Shown: positions 1 through 12,782 of the stretch, piece by piece
Position numbering within the stretch: the stretch's first letter is position 1
How the letters are laid out: each line of letters begins with the position of its first letter
From: Bombyx mori
Lineage: Eukaryota > Arthropoda > Insecta > Lepidoptera > Bombycidae
NCBI RefSeq assembly: GCF_030269925.1
Contig: NC_085117.1
Coordinates: 14,942,731-15,006,730, forward strand
Direction of reading: 5' to 3'
DNA: 64,000 nt
Notes under the pieces: generated by a model
Told to the model about the DNA's origin: nothing
Databases searched by the model: none
Seen by the model: only the letters and a program-made list of their open reading frames with translations
Position numbers and translations under genes: made by a program

Positions 1-41
1 ACCTACACCGGGGTCGCAAGTCCACTGTCATTCTCCACATT

Positions 42-70
42 CCTCTCTCTCTCTCTCTCTCTCTTTCTCT
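42..70. repeat. CT microsatellite
   Basis: A run of CT dinucleotides with one TTT interruption near its end. It is a simple repeat with no sign of function. Confidence 0.9.
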
Positions 71-1433
71 GTTCGTTTTATTAATTTCAATGTTTCGAAA
101 ATTTTACACTTTTGTAGTCACTGACGACGTGGTAAGTAGTTTATAATTAAGCCATTCGATTTTAAATGCTTAAGGAAAACGATGATGGTAAGTTTTTATC
201 TAACGTGCATAATTGTTTTTAAAACATGAGAGACAGTGGGGCCAATTGTGAATTCAAGACTTACAATCATTATTACCTTCAAACTTGGCTACAAACTTGC
301 TCTGAGGAATTGTTTGATGATCCCATCATCTCGTTACTGATATTTTAGGCGTCAAAAACAGTTTCAGAATTGTTAGAGGTAGAATGTGGTAGAATGTGAT
401 TGTAGAATGTGGTAGAGTTACATACATTCAAACAAAAACGAAAAGAAGCATAATTTGGCTAGTTTCAATTACGTAGCTGTGCGCAAAATGACAATCACGT
501 TGCAGCAGATTTTTTAATAGAAACAAATTTAATTTTTTCTAATATTGTCGTGCGCAACAATGGAATCAAAGTCAGAACAGTCAACGTATTTTAGCATCTG
601 TCGGTAGCAGCCGCCTGACATGTGTGGCTAAAACAAAATCTACCCCTCATCCACGAGGGGTGAGATTTCTACCAGGTGAGGAGAACTCCACATATTATTA
701 TGTTGCCACGTGTGGGGAAACATCTACAGGTGCGCGTCGTATGAATGGGTTCATTGTTAGCCACTCCATTCACAAATGCATTTGGCGCGCTGTTTTGGCG
801 GTACCATAGGATAGGAAAGGGTTATTTGACTTGGCGTCTATAAAGTCTAAATAGGTGACTTTTAACAAAAATTATCTGGATTGAATTTTTTAATTCAATT
901 AAATTAGTTCGGGAAGCTATGCAATCGATGGAATGCAATTCTGCTCTCGTCCATTAAATAAAATTGAAATTAAAGTCCCACTAATATATATTGATTGAGA
1001 CTTATTCGATTCCAAGCGTATTCGTTACATAGATATTAATCGTCATTATCCAGTAATACTAGAGTGATCTGTATTCATGACTGGAAATAATACTAAAAGA
1101 GTTAAATCGGCAACAAAAACTTTGTATTTAGTTGTAATGGTATATGTGTTAAGTTTTTTTTTTGCTATATTTTTTGGCACAAGCTCACACATTTTTTGTT
1201 GTAAATTGATTAATAGCGTCCATAGACAATAATACAAGGAGACGTCGAACGTGAACGTCTCTTCCCGCTTTGAGACCTCGATTTTAATTAAATTATAAAC
1301 GACAGTCTTATCCTTCAAAGCGGACCGCAAAAATGCTTAGTATCACGCCGCACCAGTAAGTACACAAAATTTATTATTGTAATTAATTAAATAAATAATT
1401 TCTTCATGATGGGAGACGAAAATTGTTTTAAAA
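71..1433. other. AT-rich DNA, no recognisable gene
   Basis: Short ORFs on both strands (61 and 94 codons) have no domain, biased composition or splice context that I can support. A short GTAGAATGTG motif recurs near 380-415. I see no element I can name. Confidence 0.5.
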
Positions 1434-1676
1434 GATGGTAGGACCTCTTGTGAGTCCGCACGGGTAAGTACCACCACCCTACCTATTTCTGCCGTGAAGT
1501 AGTAGTGCGTTTCGGTGTGAAGGGTGGGGCAGCCGTTATACTGTAAAAAATGAGACCTTAGATCTCATATCTCAAGGTAGGTGGCGATATTTAAGTTGTA
1601 GATGTCTATGGGCTCCGGTAACCACTTGACACCAGGTGGGCAGTGAGCTCGTCCACCCAATTAAACAATAAAAAAC
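1434..1676 (+). mobile_element. BMC1 LINE 3'-end copy
   Basis: The copy starts at the common boundary (GATGGTAGGACCTC) and ends with the CCACCCAATTAAACAATAAAAAA tail region. It carries the family landmarks: CCGCACGGGTAAGTACCACC, TGCCGTGAAG, and the CACCAGGTGGGC block near the end. It is diverged, with several substitutions and a small insertion of A residues near 1545. Noncoding and 5' truncated. Confidence 0.85.
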
Positions 1677-3545
1677 AGAATGGTTTGATTTGTACAATTC
1701 AATGGAGAAGTCAGACAAGAACGAGTAATTTTGGAATTCGCATGGTCGTAACGGTCATACTTGTACACGGTCTGACGAGTGCGGAACCAAGACGCAACCA
1801 CTGACCCATAGCAGTGGGAACACCTTGACCTTAATCGAAGGACACCTGCCCTGAAGTACTGTTCCTTGGGGAATCTTAATCATGGGAAGCGTTTGTAATC
1901 TAAAGGGGACTTTTAAATGACCGTTTGTCTGTTGTTGCATAATTTAACACTCGAAGAACATCAGTGAAAAATGTTAGCTGTTTTTGTAAATCAACATCAG
2001 TATTCGTTCATGAGTAGTTATTACTTTCATAACTTTAATTTCGAAATTATTTGTTTTGTTTATATAATGTCTATTTTTTTAACATATCTTCCTCATCATT
2101 GGGAAATAAAACGTTTTTTTATAAAGTTAATGACAAAATTTATTAGCATACGCTCAAGGTGTAAATTGGATTAATTTTGAAATTGACTGAAAATGACAAC
2201 GATCGGCAATAGGATACGTCTTTTTTCGATTTAATTAAACAAGAGTGGTACAACAGTCCCAATGGAGGAAGTGCGACGCAATAGCAACTTCCTCATTAAC
2301 CTCGACTAGTTGTAATCGTCGCTTCCGGTTATATCGCGGACGACGGGGCCATAAGATCGCATTGCATCAGTTTTGTTTATATTGCGACAAAAATAATAAA
2401 AAAATCTCACAATTTTATGATACAACAAAAAAACCTCACTGAAATATAGGAAAAATAAGAAGAAATATCAAATTTGTGTCAATGCAAAAGCACGCAATCG
2501 TGCTTACGTTAATATATTTAAAAAAAAACAATCTCTCGTAAAAAGTGCTTTTTTCTTGATATTATAAAGCTTATGGTGACCGGTTGAGTAGTAAAACGTA
2601 AAAGTGTAACAAACAAAAAAAAGCACCTTCCCTTTACGATGCTAGTTTGGATGTGTGGCTATAATAGATAACAGTAGTAAAACACTACAATTTGTTTAGC
2701 TCTGTAACGTAATCGAATTATTATGATTTCTATCGATCACAAATAATGGGGTTACAATTTAGACTATGTGGTTCATGTTTCTGCGGGATTTACGATCGAA
2801 ATTCGCGCGTGACCATACGAATCGTGAACCAGGTGCGCGCAGCACGACTCCTAATTGGCGCATACCCCAACGCCTTCCCGTAATTGGATGTCATTTATTG
2901 AAATAACCCGTCGATTGGCCGCCGTCAATAACTTCTGAGCATTCGCTAATGTTCTAATGACACTTCAAATCATTATGTGCTATTGCCATCGTTGATTCCC
3001 ATTTTTTTGCTTAAACAAGGGTCTTCGATGAATCATTACGTGGTTAGGGACCATAGTTCCTGTGATTCAGTTTTTAACTCTCACCGGTCATTCACCAAAA
3101 GGCATCAGAGCGAATCAAAGGATTTATGAATAAAAAGGTGCGGCGAGGAATCACGGTGTATAGGCACCCTAAAGGTGAAGGAAAATCTGACTTTAATCAC
3201 AGTAAAGAGGCCAATGATTCAGTTATACCAAGACGTTGTCAGGAACTCTGGTGTGTGGTCACCCTCGCCGGAAGTTCAATTTGAGTAAATTACTACTGTC
3301 TCAATACTCAACGAAGTTAAGGATTTTTATGTCTAAGTTATTTATAAGCGTCGCTGTTAATGTCAATTTAAATTTGTAAGTCAATTTCAAATGACATATC
3401 TGGAAATTTACTTTGGATTCTTTAAAATAAATTGGTGTTCGCCAACATATTGACATTCGACAAAATAATTATCGCCACCTTAAGGCTTAGACTCATTTAA
3501 ATAATGATTTATCTTCCTGCTTTAATTGAGAGTTTGAAACAAAAA
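1677..3545. other. AT-rich DNA, no recognisable gene
   Basis: The stretch at 1755-1940 has an open minus frame of 61 codons and higher GC than its surroundings. The stretch at 2760-2900 is also GC-richer. Neither matches a family I recognise. The remainder is AT-rich with homopolymer runs. Confidence 0.45.
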
Positions 3546-3735
3546 AATGATTATCATTTATTTATTTATTCTTATAGCGATAGGTACTGATCGGCAATCT
3601 AAGCTTAATCTATTACAATTCGACTTTTTTTATTGCCACTGTAGGCACGGAAGCATACGATCCACTTGACAATGAGTGGTTCATATCGTTCTTGGATGTT
3701 AGTAGCCCCAGGGCCAGAGCCTAGGCGCTGCCTAC
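3546..3735 (-). mobile_element. Degenerate RTE-type LINE 3' tail
   Basis: Reading the minus strand gives the worn landmarks of the lepidopteran RTE-like tail: GGTAGGCAGCGCCT, CTGGGGCTA, then an ACCACTCATTGTCAAGTGG-like block and a TTTATTTATT run at 3556-3570. Substitutions are frequent, so this is an old copy. The cleaner copy is at 49350-49517. Confidence 0.5.
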
Positions 3736-4559
3736 CGGATCTATCATGTCTTTAGCTTAAAGAATAAAAATAGATGCGTAACTTATAAATATATTTTAAT
3801 TAATAATTTTGGAATAACTCGAGGTTCATCGCATATCATTATATTAGCCACATTACCCACGGATGAAGAGTTCTTGGTATAACACTTCAGAGAAGAATGC
3901 TGAATAAATAGACTTCGAAGACAATAAAAATAAAATTTGGCTATTTTATGGAAGCTTGTTTTCTTAGATTGATCCATTTAAAATAATCCTTTGAATCATA
4001 CGTTAAAGTAAACGTAGGTACGTTATTTAGGAATTACGGTTGTTGCACACCAGTTATCGTGATGTGAGACGGTTACTGGAAAAAAAAAAGCATAGCGCAC
4101 CCTTAGTCACGGGGTTAGGCACACTGATTATGCGAGGCTCCTTGTGAGCTCTGTTGCTTCGATGAACATCACAGAAGCACCTAGTGAAACGGAGCCACTA
4201 AGCGTGAATATACCTCAACCTATTCATTTTTAATATGCCAACGAAAATACATTGGTATCATTTCAAATGAATTTTGTATGTAGTATCTGTGAATCGTTTT
4301 TCACCTTCTGAATAATTAATTGACTTCCGCACCTAATACACTGTCGTATCTTTTAAATCTTCATCTGACAACTCTCTTTAGCGTTACGGTGACGTCTTGT
4401 TCTCGGAATAATAAGCTAAAATTTAAATAAAAATAAAATTGTTTGACATTTATGTAAGTTAGGAGATCTTGTCGTACGATAGTACGTATGTTTATCTGTA
4501 AACGATACGCGACAAATCTTAGGTTGAGTTATTTTTCTTTTATGATTGAGTGTTTACTG
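3736..4559. other. AT-rich DNA, no recognisable gene
   Basis: The stretch is a mix of AT-rich sequence and short homopolymers. ORFs of 63-64 codons at 3783-3977 (minus) and 4488-4679 (plus) show no recognisable domain. The second one runs into the SINE-like repeat that follows. Confidence 0.4.
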
Positions 4560-4915
4560 GTGCGGGACACCTTTCGGGAGGCCTCTCCAGTTTCACAAGA
4601 ACAGATGGGCGAGCAAGGGCTCAGCCAGAAGGGGCGGGATTTGCTAGCAGCTACCCGAGCACCTCCAAATGAGACCTAACAACTCAGCTAAGAGTAGCTG
4701 CTTCGCGAATGAATGTTCTACGGTATGTACACAATACCGGATCGGAATTCCCGCTGAGAAGATCCGGCGAGAAACTCAACGGGCTGATGTTTAAGTTAGG
4801 TTGCACGTCGAATTCTTGCGTCGAGTTCGACGAGTACGGTTACCGGGGTCTCTACTACTACTCTAGGCGTCTAATGCAAGGGTTATTGGATTCGACGGAT
4901 CCGTAAGGACGTGTC
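4560..4915 (-). mobile_element. Divergent Bm1-related SINE
   Basis: The segment CGCTGAGAAGATCCGGCGAG at 4752 and GGATCCGTAAGGACGTG at 4898-4914 are Bm1 landmarks, in the orientation that places the SINE 5' end at the right. The left half (4560-4690, with GAGCAAGGGCTCAGCCAGAA) and the interior 4795-4880 differ from the standard Bm1 copies elsewhere in this window. It is either a Bm1 subfamily or a chimera with another repeat. Two open frames of 63 and 65 codons across it are chance. Confidence 0.55.
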
Positions 4916-7189
4916 TAGGGCCTTAGGATGGATGCCCAAACTACTCGATTTGGGCATCCATCAATCGCTCTCAATCAGGACAAGTATTATTTTTTTATTA
5001 ATAAATTAGGATTTCGTTTTAAATAAATACCGTTTTAGAAGTAGACTAACAATTGGACAGAAGATTTGTCAAAAATCTGAATCGCACTAACAAAATTTAC
5101 AGTCGGTCTATCGTGCAACCCAAAAAAATATACAGAATAAAATGGGCGATCCTATCTAATAATGGCCAATATCGTTTCTGTGTACCCTAGCTATAACAAA
5201 ACATTTCAAAAGAGCTAAAAAAGGCCTCATTTAGGACTTAGCTTTAAAAATGTATTTTCCCTCAGTTTGATTTTGTACATTACCTACTTTACCGCAGAAT
5301 CAATCACCATTAAAATGATTAAAATGTGGGAGTAATTAATATTATAATGATAAATTTAAGGAAAACTGAGTGCGCAGTAAGAAGGTATCGCCATCTCTCG
5401 CATTTAAATGCTGAATCTAAAGGTGATGACGTCATTAAACATTTTGTGCGTCCACTTTTGTTGTTTGTTGTTTGACCACTTTTGTTGTTTGACAATTGCC
5501 CAACTATCAGATTACATAAAGGTTTGCGGGTACATCTTCATATGTAACGGTTAGATTTGGGTTAACATATCTTTGATAAATATTATGTAATGGAGAAAAA
5601 AAAACTTTAATTACATAATAATATACATTTCTATTGGAATTTTGTAATAAAAGCAATAAAATTAGTCGATGTAATGAAAAAATTGTAGATATTTCTTTGT
5701 TAGATAAAAGCACGATAAAAGTTATTAATAGTATAGAGTACATCACAAACATACATGTGTCACCCTAGACGTTATTTAGAACAAGATATTTGACAAATTC
5801 CAGTATCTGGCTTTTTAAGATAACAAGTTCCATACATTTGTGCCGTCTTTCTACCGAGCAATTCCACCCGCACGGTGGAAGATCTTCTCCTTATCGTTAC
5901 CTCTCAAAAAAAAGGGTTTAAATGAATAAAGCAATTCAAGAGTTTCACTTTATTTACTGTTTGGATAACTCTTATTTAATCATGGTTAAAAAACTAAGAG
6001 ACGTATAAATTGTTTTCGCCGGTTTTTGCGAGTCGAGATAATTAAAGCTACAGTTTAAACTCGCGTTTTTATTATCTTTTAGTTTCAACAAAGTAAAGAG
6101 AGAGATTTATAGAAATTCGAAAATTACTCTATAGTAGATCACGAAAAGATCACAGACGACTAAAATGTTCTTTGTCAATATTTGAATATTGTGCGAACTA
6201 CCATCTCTTTTTCTATAAAAAACACGATTCAATAGCAAGCCGAGTTTCTTTTTTTTGAAGTGTTCAAATATCGGATCAACGTAATAAAATAATTCAGTTG
6301 ACTCTTGTATATATATACGTGTAAATCTAATACTTTAAAATTAATCGTATAAGTAAAAAATAATTTGAAATGTTTCATTACATTAATATCATATAGATAC
6401 ATGTCAACCTGATAAAAGCATGACAGTAGACAAAATAGTCCTGTAGCTCAATTTCAAAATTCATGGTTCCTTGATCGATAAAATTAAATATACAAATATA
6501 CTTAATTCAAGTTATCTATATCAATATTTGTATTTGTAGTGTTGCCAATTAGTGCGAAATCACCTACCAATTAATAGCCTAATCTAGACTTAATCGCGTT
6601 TCAAAACCTAAAAAACATTAATAAATGAACTCTGCTCAATGTTTCGACTGAGTTGCATCGATGGTGGTCACAAGGGGTCTTTTTTGGGCATATTCATTTT
6701 TAGGCATGATTAAATCTCCTTTTTAATTGTAAAAGTATGGTTATATTTAAATAATTTGCAATTTTAAATTATTAATTTTACTTAAATCTTTTCTTACATT
6801 GAAGCCACACATTGTCTAAGTCTCCCGCTTTAGTCCATAAACAAAGGTGTGCAGTGAGCATCAAAAGTTCCCACGGATCTGATTAGACACCCTCGAAACC
6901 GGAGGATATCCGCGACCGTCGCTCGACCAGCACGTTTTATTGACTTCTCCAATCTACGGTCGATTGGTGTTACCGTTGTACCGTATAATTGCCTTGTTGT
7001 TCGTTAATTCTTGGTTAGTCTGATACATCGGCGCTTATAATTTTTTGTTTACTTGAAACATTGATTTTTAATTTCAGCGTTCGTATCCAATCATTAAAAA
7101 AAAATTAGATAAAAGAATAGTTCAATTAGACGGATTCACGAGTAAATTGCCGTGGACGCTGTGGTGGAATGGCTTGTGAAAACGTTGGA
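4916..7189. other. AT-rich DNA, no recognisable gene
   Basis: This includes a 16-bp direct duplication (CCACTTTTGTTGTTTG) at 5452-5467 and 5476-5491, a short TATATATA run near 6310, and the 81-codon minus ORF at 5507-5752, which is low complexity and AT-driven. No exon or RNA gene is recognisable. Confidence 0.45.
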
Positions 7190-7433
7190 TTTTTTTTTCA
7201 TTGCTTAGGTGGGTGGACTAGCTCACAGCCCACCTGGTGTTAAGTGGTTACTGGAGCCCATAGACATCTACGACGTAAATGCGCCACCCACCTTGAGATA
7301 TAAGTTCTAAGGTTTCAGTATAATTACAACGGCTGCTCCACCCTTCAAACTGAAACGCATTAGTGCTTCACGGCAGAAATAGGCAGGGTGGTGGTACCTA
7401 CCCGTGCGGACTCACAAGGGGTCCTACCATCAG
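7190..7433 (-). mobile_element. BMC1 LINE 3'-end copy
   Basis: A T-run at 7190-7198 marks the poly-A of a minus-strand copy. CATTGCTTAGGTGGGTGGAC follows, and the copy ends at the shared 5' boundary CCTACCATCAG. It is nearly full for the roughly 245-bp unit. Confidence 0.9.
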
Positions 7434-8805
7434 TAAAAAAGTTTTTCTAATAAATTTCAGGTTAGAGCGTCTTAAGAAAAGGTAATTGTAGCCTCAGTTT
7501 ACCACAGTCTCGTGAATGATTACGAAAGCTAAAGCAGATTTCTATTTTACTTTCTTCGCGGCACACGTCCCCACATTAAAGCGAACCACAACGGCACTGA
7601 ACATTCAAAGATTGTTTTCTCACCTCCATTAAAACGTTCGATCAAACAGATAACACGGAATGTGTTTTCTTAACAAACATACAGTTTAAACATTCGAAGG
7701 TCTGTTTGTTACTTGTGTAGTTTTACTAGTAGAAAAAATAGTGTTTCATTTACTGCCGATTTACCACACAGGCCGAATATATTAAATAGCATCGTACAAT
7801 TCTCACGGGATCTCTGATTGTTTATATCGGCGTTGCAGCTGGTTTTAGATATGTCAGATTGATTATTCGACTTTCTTATTAGAGGCTAAGGCTGTTAGGC
7901 TTTCTTTTTTAATTGGCTTCATTTTTCAAATATATGTAGGTTTGGTAAGAACGGAACGTATGAAAAGAGTGTGGAACGGAGCGTTAAGATGTGAGTGAGA
8001 GAAAACGGAAATAAAGGGAGAAGAGAATGACAGATAAAATGACAGAGAAAAGGAAGATGGCGATGACGAAAGCAGAGTATTAAATACACTTGACATTGGC
8101 GAACTCTAAAAGGAAACGCCATAAACCTAAGAGATAGATAGATAGATGGCGATGACGGTTAAAAAATGTAAAGCGTATAAAATTGTTAATTAATTTTTAA
8201 TTATTATTATTATAACAGAAGATTTTGGAACAGTGTAACTTTTATTTTATGCGCTGAGATTCCTATTCTACATATATTTAATATATATTTAAAATTGTAA
8301 TTAAAGGTCCGAAAATTTTAAAATTTGAAATTTATCATAACTATGCAGTTTGGACTTTCTCGTGTCACTACTGTTCTATTTTTTAATGCTCCACATTCAA
8401 ACACCTAAGCTCCGCAAATCAAATATCGTTAGTATTGATTCTGAACTGATCCCAAACCCCGTGGCTCCAATAAAACTGGACATGTGACCAGTGTCACTAG
8501 CCACCAGCGTTGCTCTAGACCTCTAGGCGATCAAAACACATCAAACGTTTAAATTTGTTGTTCCTTAATTTATTAACTAACTGAGCTCTCTCCTTTATCT
8601 TAAGTATGTATGTGTGTAAAGTAGTATTTTGTCTTTAAGTTTTATGGTCTCTTACGGTTCTTCGATAAGAAGTTATCTTTCTATAGATAAACATCAGACA
8701 ATAAATCAGTCAGTGTTTTTCTTAAATTGCGTAATCATTTAAACTTTTGACTTTTATCAAATAAGTCGTTCTCGTTCAATTAAAATTTAAAGAATGAGAT
8801 AACCA
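7434..8805. other. AT-rich DNA, no recognisable gene
   Basis: The minus ORF at 7919-8122 (67 codons) is serine, leucine and phenylalanine-rich. It derives from a purine-rich GAGAAAAGGAAG-type stretch at 7960-8060, not from a recognisable gene. A small GATA repeat lies at 8131-8146. Confidence 0.45.
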
Positions 8806-8995
8806 ATTTATTTATTTATTTTATTTATTTATTTATTTATTTATTACAAAAACATACAATTTTAATCATAATAACAAATATTGAAACGATGTTATCTGCT
8901 GTAGTCATAGACTGTGTTGCAGATAACAACGCCAAACCCTACACACAACGAACAATAACATATAAATTTAAATATTTCATAAACACATTATAATA
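8806..8995 (-). mobile_element. LINE 3' tail with TTTA microsatellite
   Basis: A (TTTA)n tract occupies about 8808-8845 and is followed by sequence resembling the 3' UTR of lepidopteran CR1/Jockey-type LINEs read on the minus strand. Assignment rests on the tail type and not on coding sequence. It could be a SINE with an (ATTT) tail instead. Confidence 0.35.
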
Positions 8996-9058
8996 ATTAA
9001 TTTTAAATACAATTATCAAATTAATACAATATTATTTCAAAATCTAGAAGTACAATTA

Positions 9059-9064
<6 letters not shown>

Positions 9065-9149
<85 letters not shown>
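9065..9149. repeat. GT microsatellite
   Basis: About 42 uninterrupted GT units, followed at 9151-9192 by a short tandem array of a TATTGTATGTA unit. The minus-frame poly-Thr/His ORF over it is an artefact. It is likely length-polymorphic. Confidence 0.97.
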
Positions 9150-9153
<4 letters not shown>

Positions 9154-9199
9154 TATGTATATTGTATGTATATTGTATGTATATTGTATATTGATATAA

Positions 9200-10166
9200 C
9201 CAATGTATATTGATACGTCTGTATTTTTACTTAGTGAATATTTTAATCATAAGGAAATTCAGAAAACCACGAACAAATGTAAACAGCTTCTGTGGGAACA
9301 GCTGGCAGGTGTAAGCTGTTGAAGTTATAAATTGTTTTTTGTAAATTTTATTAACTTGAGATTAAGAATGTTAACACAATGGTATTTTTGTTTAAGCCGG
9401 ATGAGAGTATACATTCTCTCATAACATCATACATATAATATTATATATTATACATATATATTTTTATATTATTTTAGTACATTATTAAGAGACCTTAAGT
9501 TAACAGCGTTAAACAAAAGGTCACCAAGGTAAGTTCAGACACGTATCTCGAAGTTTTTTGAAAAAATAACAAACTCTTGTATGTTGCAAGCGACGATTGC
9601 AAGCAATTGACTTAAATTCATACTTCTGATAGTTTTTTTTTTTTATTTATTTTAAATTTTATTTGCTTTTGTTTCATCTTTTACAAATCTAAAACAAAAA
9701 TTGTTTATAATCAAAAAGGTATATTATGCTTGTAATAATCAAAATTCTCGGTAGAAGTCGTTTGAAAAGAAGATTGATGAGATACTTGTGTTGCGAATTC
9801 GTTTCAGTGAATAATCGCGTATTAATTTAATGTGATTTTAATGAAGATTGTCTTTTAATGTAATTGCTTTGTTAATGCATATGTTTTTTAGTCGACCTTG
9901 GCAGAAGATCAAGCGATCCAGCCGTTGATCGAGTGATTATGATTGCAAATATGGCGACAATTGCGAACACTCGTCGACAAAAAGAATTAATTGAAACTAC
10001 TGTTTTCGAATAGCTTTTTTGTATGGCATTTATTCCCTATACCCCGTTTTCTTTCCGGAATCCTTTGTTTTTATTACATAAATTTATGTCATACCTTAGA
10101 ATTAAGTAAACTATAGGTACTCTAGTATTTGAAAAAAAACCGTTTACGTCGATTTTAGATATCCAA
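9200..10166. other. AT-rich DNA, no recognisable gene
   Basis: A palindromic AT tract (ATAATATTATATATTATACATATATAT) lies at about 9435-9462. Otherwise there are T-runs and unique AT-rich DNA. No exon-like ORF is present. Confidence 0.45.
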
Positions 10167-10379
10167 TACAGTCAAACCTGGGTAAGTGAGAACTGGATAA
10201 GTGAGAAAACTCTACAAGTGAGAGTAATAGCCAGGACCCGTCATTTTTAGCTCCTAAAACCTCTATTAGCGAGAAACGGAAACCTCTATAAGAGAGAGTA
10301 ATTTTTCCCTCATGAACCTCCGTAAGTGAGACTGCTACTATTCTATACCTCTATAAGCGACAGTCGAGCTTTATTTATT

Positions 10380-10673
10380 TATATTATTTAGGAGGAACAA
10401 ATGACAAAACAAATTACAAATTTAAAATCTGCTATTTTATGACCCATTCTTAACTTTCATGGAACTTCTTAACATTGTTTTTGTATTGTTTTCTCGTCAA
10501 TATTGAACCCATTCTATTTCGTGGAACTAAATAGAATGGGTTCAACCTACCATGCATTATCTCTGCACCACCCTATGGTCGACTGGAAGAGAATGCCCAT
10601 GGCATTAAGTCCGCCTGTGTACAAGTTTTGTTTGTGCATAAAGTATAAATAAATAAATAAAAATAAATAACGT
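10380..10673 (+). mobile_element. LINE 3' tail nested in the Tigger element
   Basis: The block GGAAGAGAATGCCCATGGCA then TTAAGTCCGCC followed by AATAAATAAATAAA is a typical lepidopteran LINE 3' end (Jockey/CR1-like). The same block recurs at 39057-39169. It interrupts the Tigger element, so it is younger than that insertion. The left limit is uncertain: the CTTTATTTATTTATATTATT at about 10370 may be target or element. A 17-bp perfect inverted repeat lies at 10503-10545. Confidence 0.6.
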
Positions 10674-10787
10674 TGTTATTTTATGGCATTCTTTTCGAAT
10701 GGACACGTGTGCCTGTGTACCATCTTGTTTGTCAGACTTACTCAGTTTATCGTTAATCAATTGCGAAGGAAAGTTCTGTTCTGCATC

Positions 10788-10892
10788 ATGTCAAAACGGA
10801 AAATTAAACTACTGTCATTAAGTGATAAACTTAAAATAGTGAATTCGTTTGAATCCGTAAAATCGCTAAATGAAATTCAGAGGGAGCATTAG
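10788..10892 (+). pseudogene. Tigger/pogo transposase N-terminal remnant
   Basis: The 34-residue frame beginning MSKRKIKLLSLSDKLKIV matches the start of the CENP-B/pogo-type helix-turn-helix DNA-binding domain, whose family start is a basic MSKRK segment followed by L-L-x-x-K-x-x-I. It runs to the first helix (SLNEIQREH) and then hits a stop immediately before the right-hand subterminal repeats. The rest of the DNA-binding region and the DDE catalytic domain (normally several hundred residues) are deleted. An upstream in-frame extension to 10683 has no similarity I recognise. It lies inside the TIR pair at 10169-10976, which supports the call. Confidence 0.75.
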
Positions 10893-10989
10893 AGAGAAAC
10901 TCGGGTTAGTGAGAAACCTCTATAAGTGAGAATGAGATTGTGCTCCCTTGAACTCTCGCTTATCCAGGTTTGACTGTTTACACTTTTAT

Positions 10990-11290
10990 TAGGAAATCGA
11001 AATGGTTTTCTTTTGTCCCTCTCGGTAATTTTAAGCTCTTTAAGAACCGGTCACCACCCTCGTCGAATTCGTCGACAAGTTGTCTAAGAGTGCCAACTAG
11101 TCCATAGACAGCCCGCTGAGTTTCTCGCCGGATATTCTCAGTGGGTCGCGATTCTGATAGATTCCGCAAAGCACTGCTCTTACTAGGGCCAATGTTAGCA
11201 ATTCTCTCAAGTTGAGCCCATAAGCTCACCTAACGGTTCACGCGAAGTTGACATAGCCCTTTAGGCCACTAAAGATTAAGTAGAGAAAAA
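10990..11290 (+). mobile_element. Bm1 SINE
   Basis: Bm1 landmarks in order: AACCGGTCACC, CGCTGAGTTTCTCGCCGGAT, TCAGTGGGTCGCG, AGCACTGCTCTTACTAGGGC, then an A-rich end (GAGAAAAAAG). It starts just after the Tigger right end. It is diverged; the first 50 bp are weakly similar. Confidence 0.75.
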
Positions 11291-11344
11291 AGCCCTAAAA
11301 TACATTTAGCTTCATGCTCTATTTCGGACAGGAAACGCAATGGT

Positions 11345-11495
11345 TTTTTTAGTTGCTTAAATTGCTGAAGATGCTAAGGGTCAGGTTATTATATTGGCTA
11401 TCCCACCGTTCAAATCGGGCTCCATGACTGCTTCGCTGCAGAAATAACTAATGCTACTTACTCGTGCGGGCGTGCTGATAGCATGACCTACACGA
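11345..11495 (-). mobile_element. Degenerate BMC1 3'-end copy
   Basis: Scattered matches in the right order on the minus strand: TTAGTTGCTTAAAT, ATCCCACCGTTCAAATCGGG, TGACTGCTTCGCTGCAGAAA, CTACTTACTCGTGCGGGCGT. This is an old, heavily mutated copy. Confidence 0.5.
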
Positions 11496-11499
11496 GCAC

Positions 11500-12780
11500 A
11501 TCAGATTCTGTCTCTTAATCCACGAAATCTCGTCTACGTATTTAAAAAAAATGTATTCTGAAAATTTCTCGGCCCCCGTATTTTCATTTAATTTGTACTT
11601 AATGTTAAGCCTTTCTCAGTTTATTATGCATGGTTATCGTCTTTATCGATATATCACACAGGAAAACATGCGTTAGCGCGGAACGTCAGCGAAGATTTTC
11701 TGAGGCCAGCACCTGTCATACGTTCCCACAGTTCACGACGACTCGTTTATGTATTGGCAATGGAAATACGTTATAACGAACGCTATTTTTTTTATCTTGG
11801 CAATAATTTGTGGTAATGTTTTAATCTCATCACTAGCTTTAAATTTGTCGTTCTATCACGTTTTTACTTGTATAATTCAAACTAGACCAAACATATAATT
11901 AATCCACTCGTTAATGAGTAAATCAATATTATTTGCAGTATATATTTTCAAATCGACTCGAAGTTTTAAGAAATGATATTTTAATTGGGTTCTATCGGCC
12001 TAATCGAATTATTAATGCTTCTAAAATGTGGTAGATATTCAACCTTTTCCATTTTCTCAACGGGGGCTCATTAACAGCCACGTTACCAACGAAATTATTT
12101 GGTAAAATCGATAACTGAATTACGATTGAACGATATCGTTTTATATAATCGATTCAGTAACTTACAACTAGACTATAACACTGATGCTATTTAAAGTAAT
12201 CGAATATCAAATTAGGTTTGAATTGAAGCCTATAAAATATTAATAAGTCATAAAGCCCGCGCTTTCCAATATCCATTATGATCAAATTCACCATTGAGGA
12301 CAGTAATAACGTGCGTAATTTTGTCAAGTTAATCAAGTCGGTTTTAGCATAGGGCTGCAACTGTGTTAAAGTTTTTTATTATGTTCAGACGTGGTCCAGC
12401 CAAACAGTTGCTAAGTGGGCATTAGAGATAAAATACCGAAGATTTTAACCCATTGGGACTATTCCTGTCTGGTGGCCTCTATTTAATATAGAAATTAGTA
12501 TGTATCTGTAATGTTTTGAAATAAATTAAAGATAAAGCATTTAACGTGTAAGAGTAATCTTTACGATTACGTTGACAATTTTTAATTGCATTCATAAAAG
12601 CTGTGAATTATTTTAGTGAAAAATAGAAGCAAACTAAGAAATTTATCAGTTTGTTACTACATTTTTTTTTCATTACGCTTCGATTTTTCTGTATTTGTTG
12701 ACACGATTGTGACTAAAATTTCTTGTCATTAGGGCCATAAGATCTAATATCCTGATGAAACTTTCCCAGATTAGAACGTA
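11500..12780. other. AT-rich DNA, no recognisable gene
   Basis: No ORF above 60 codons and no repeat that I recognise. Confidence 0.45.
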
Positions 12781-12782
12781 TT

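Larger units (their letters stand above)
10169..10976 (+). mobile_element. Tigger/pogo-type DNA transposon, internally deleted
   Basis: The ends are terminal inverted repeats: CAGTCAAACCTGG at 10169 and CCAGGTTTGACTG ending at 10976. A TA dinucleotide precedes the left end. The right flank has TT where TA is expected, so the duplication has mutated. Subterminal AAGTGAGA / CTCTATAAGTGAGA motifs recur at both ends, as in Tigger/pogo elements. Only the first codons of the transposase survive (10788-10892), and a LINE tail has inserted at about 10380-10673. The element cannot move on its own. Confidence 0.85.
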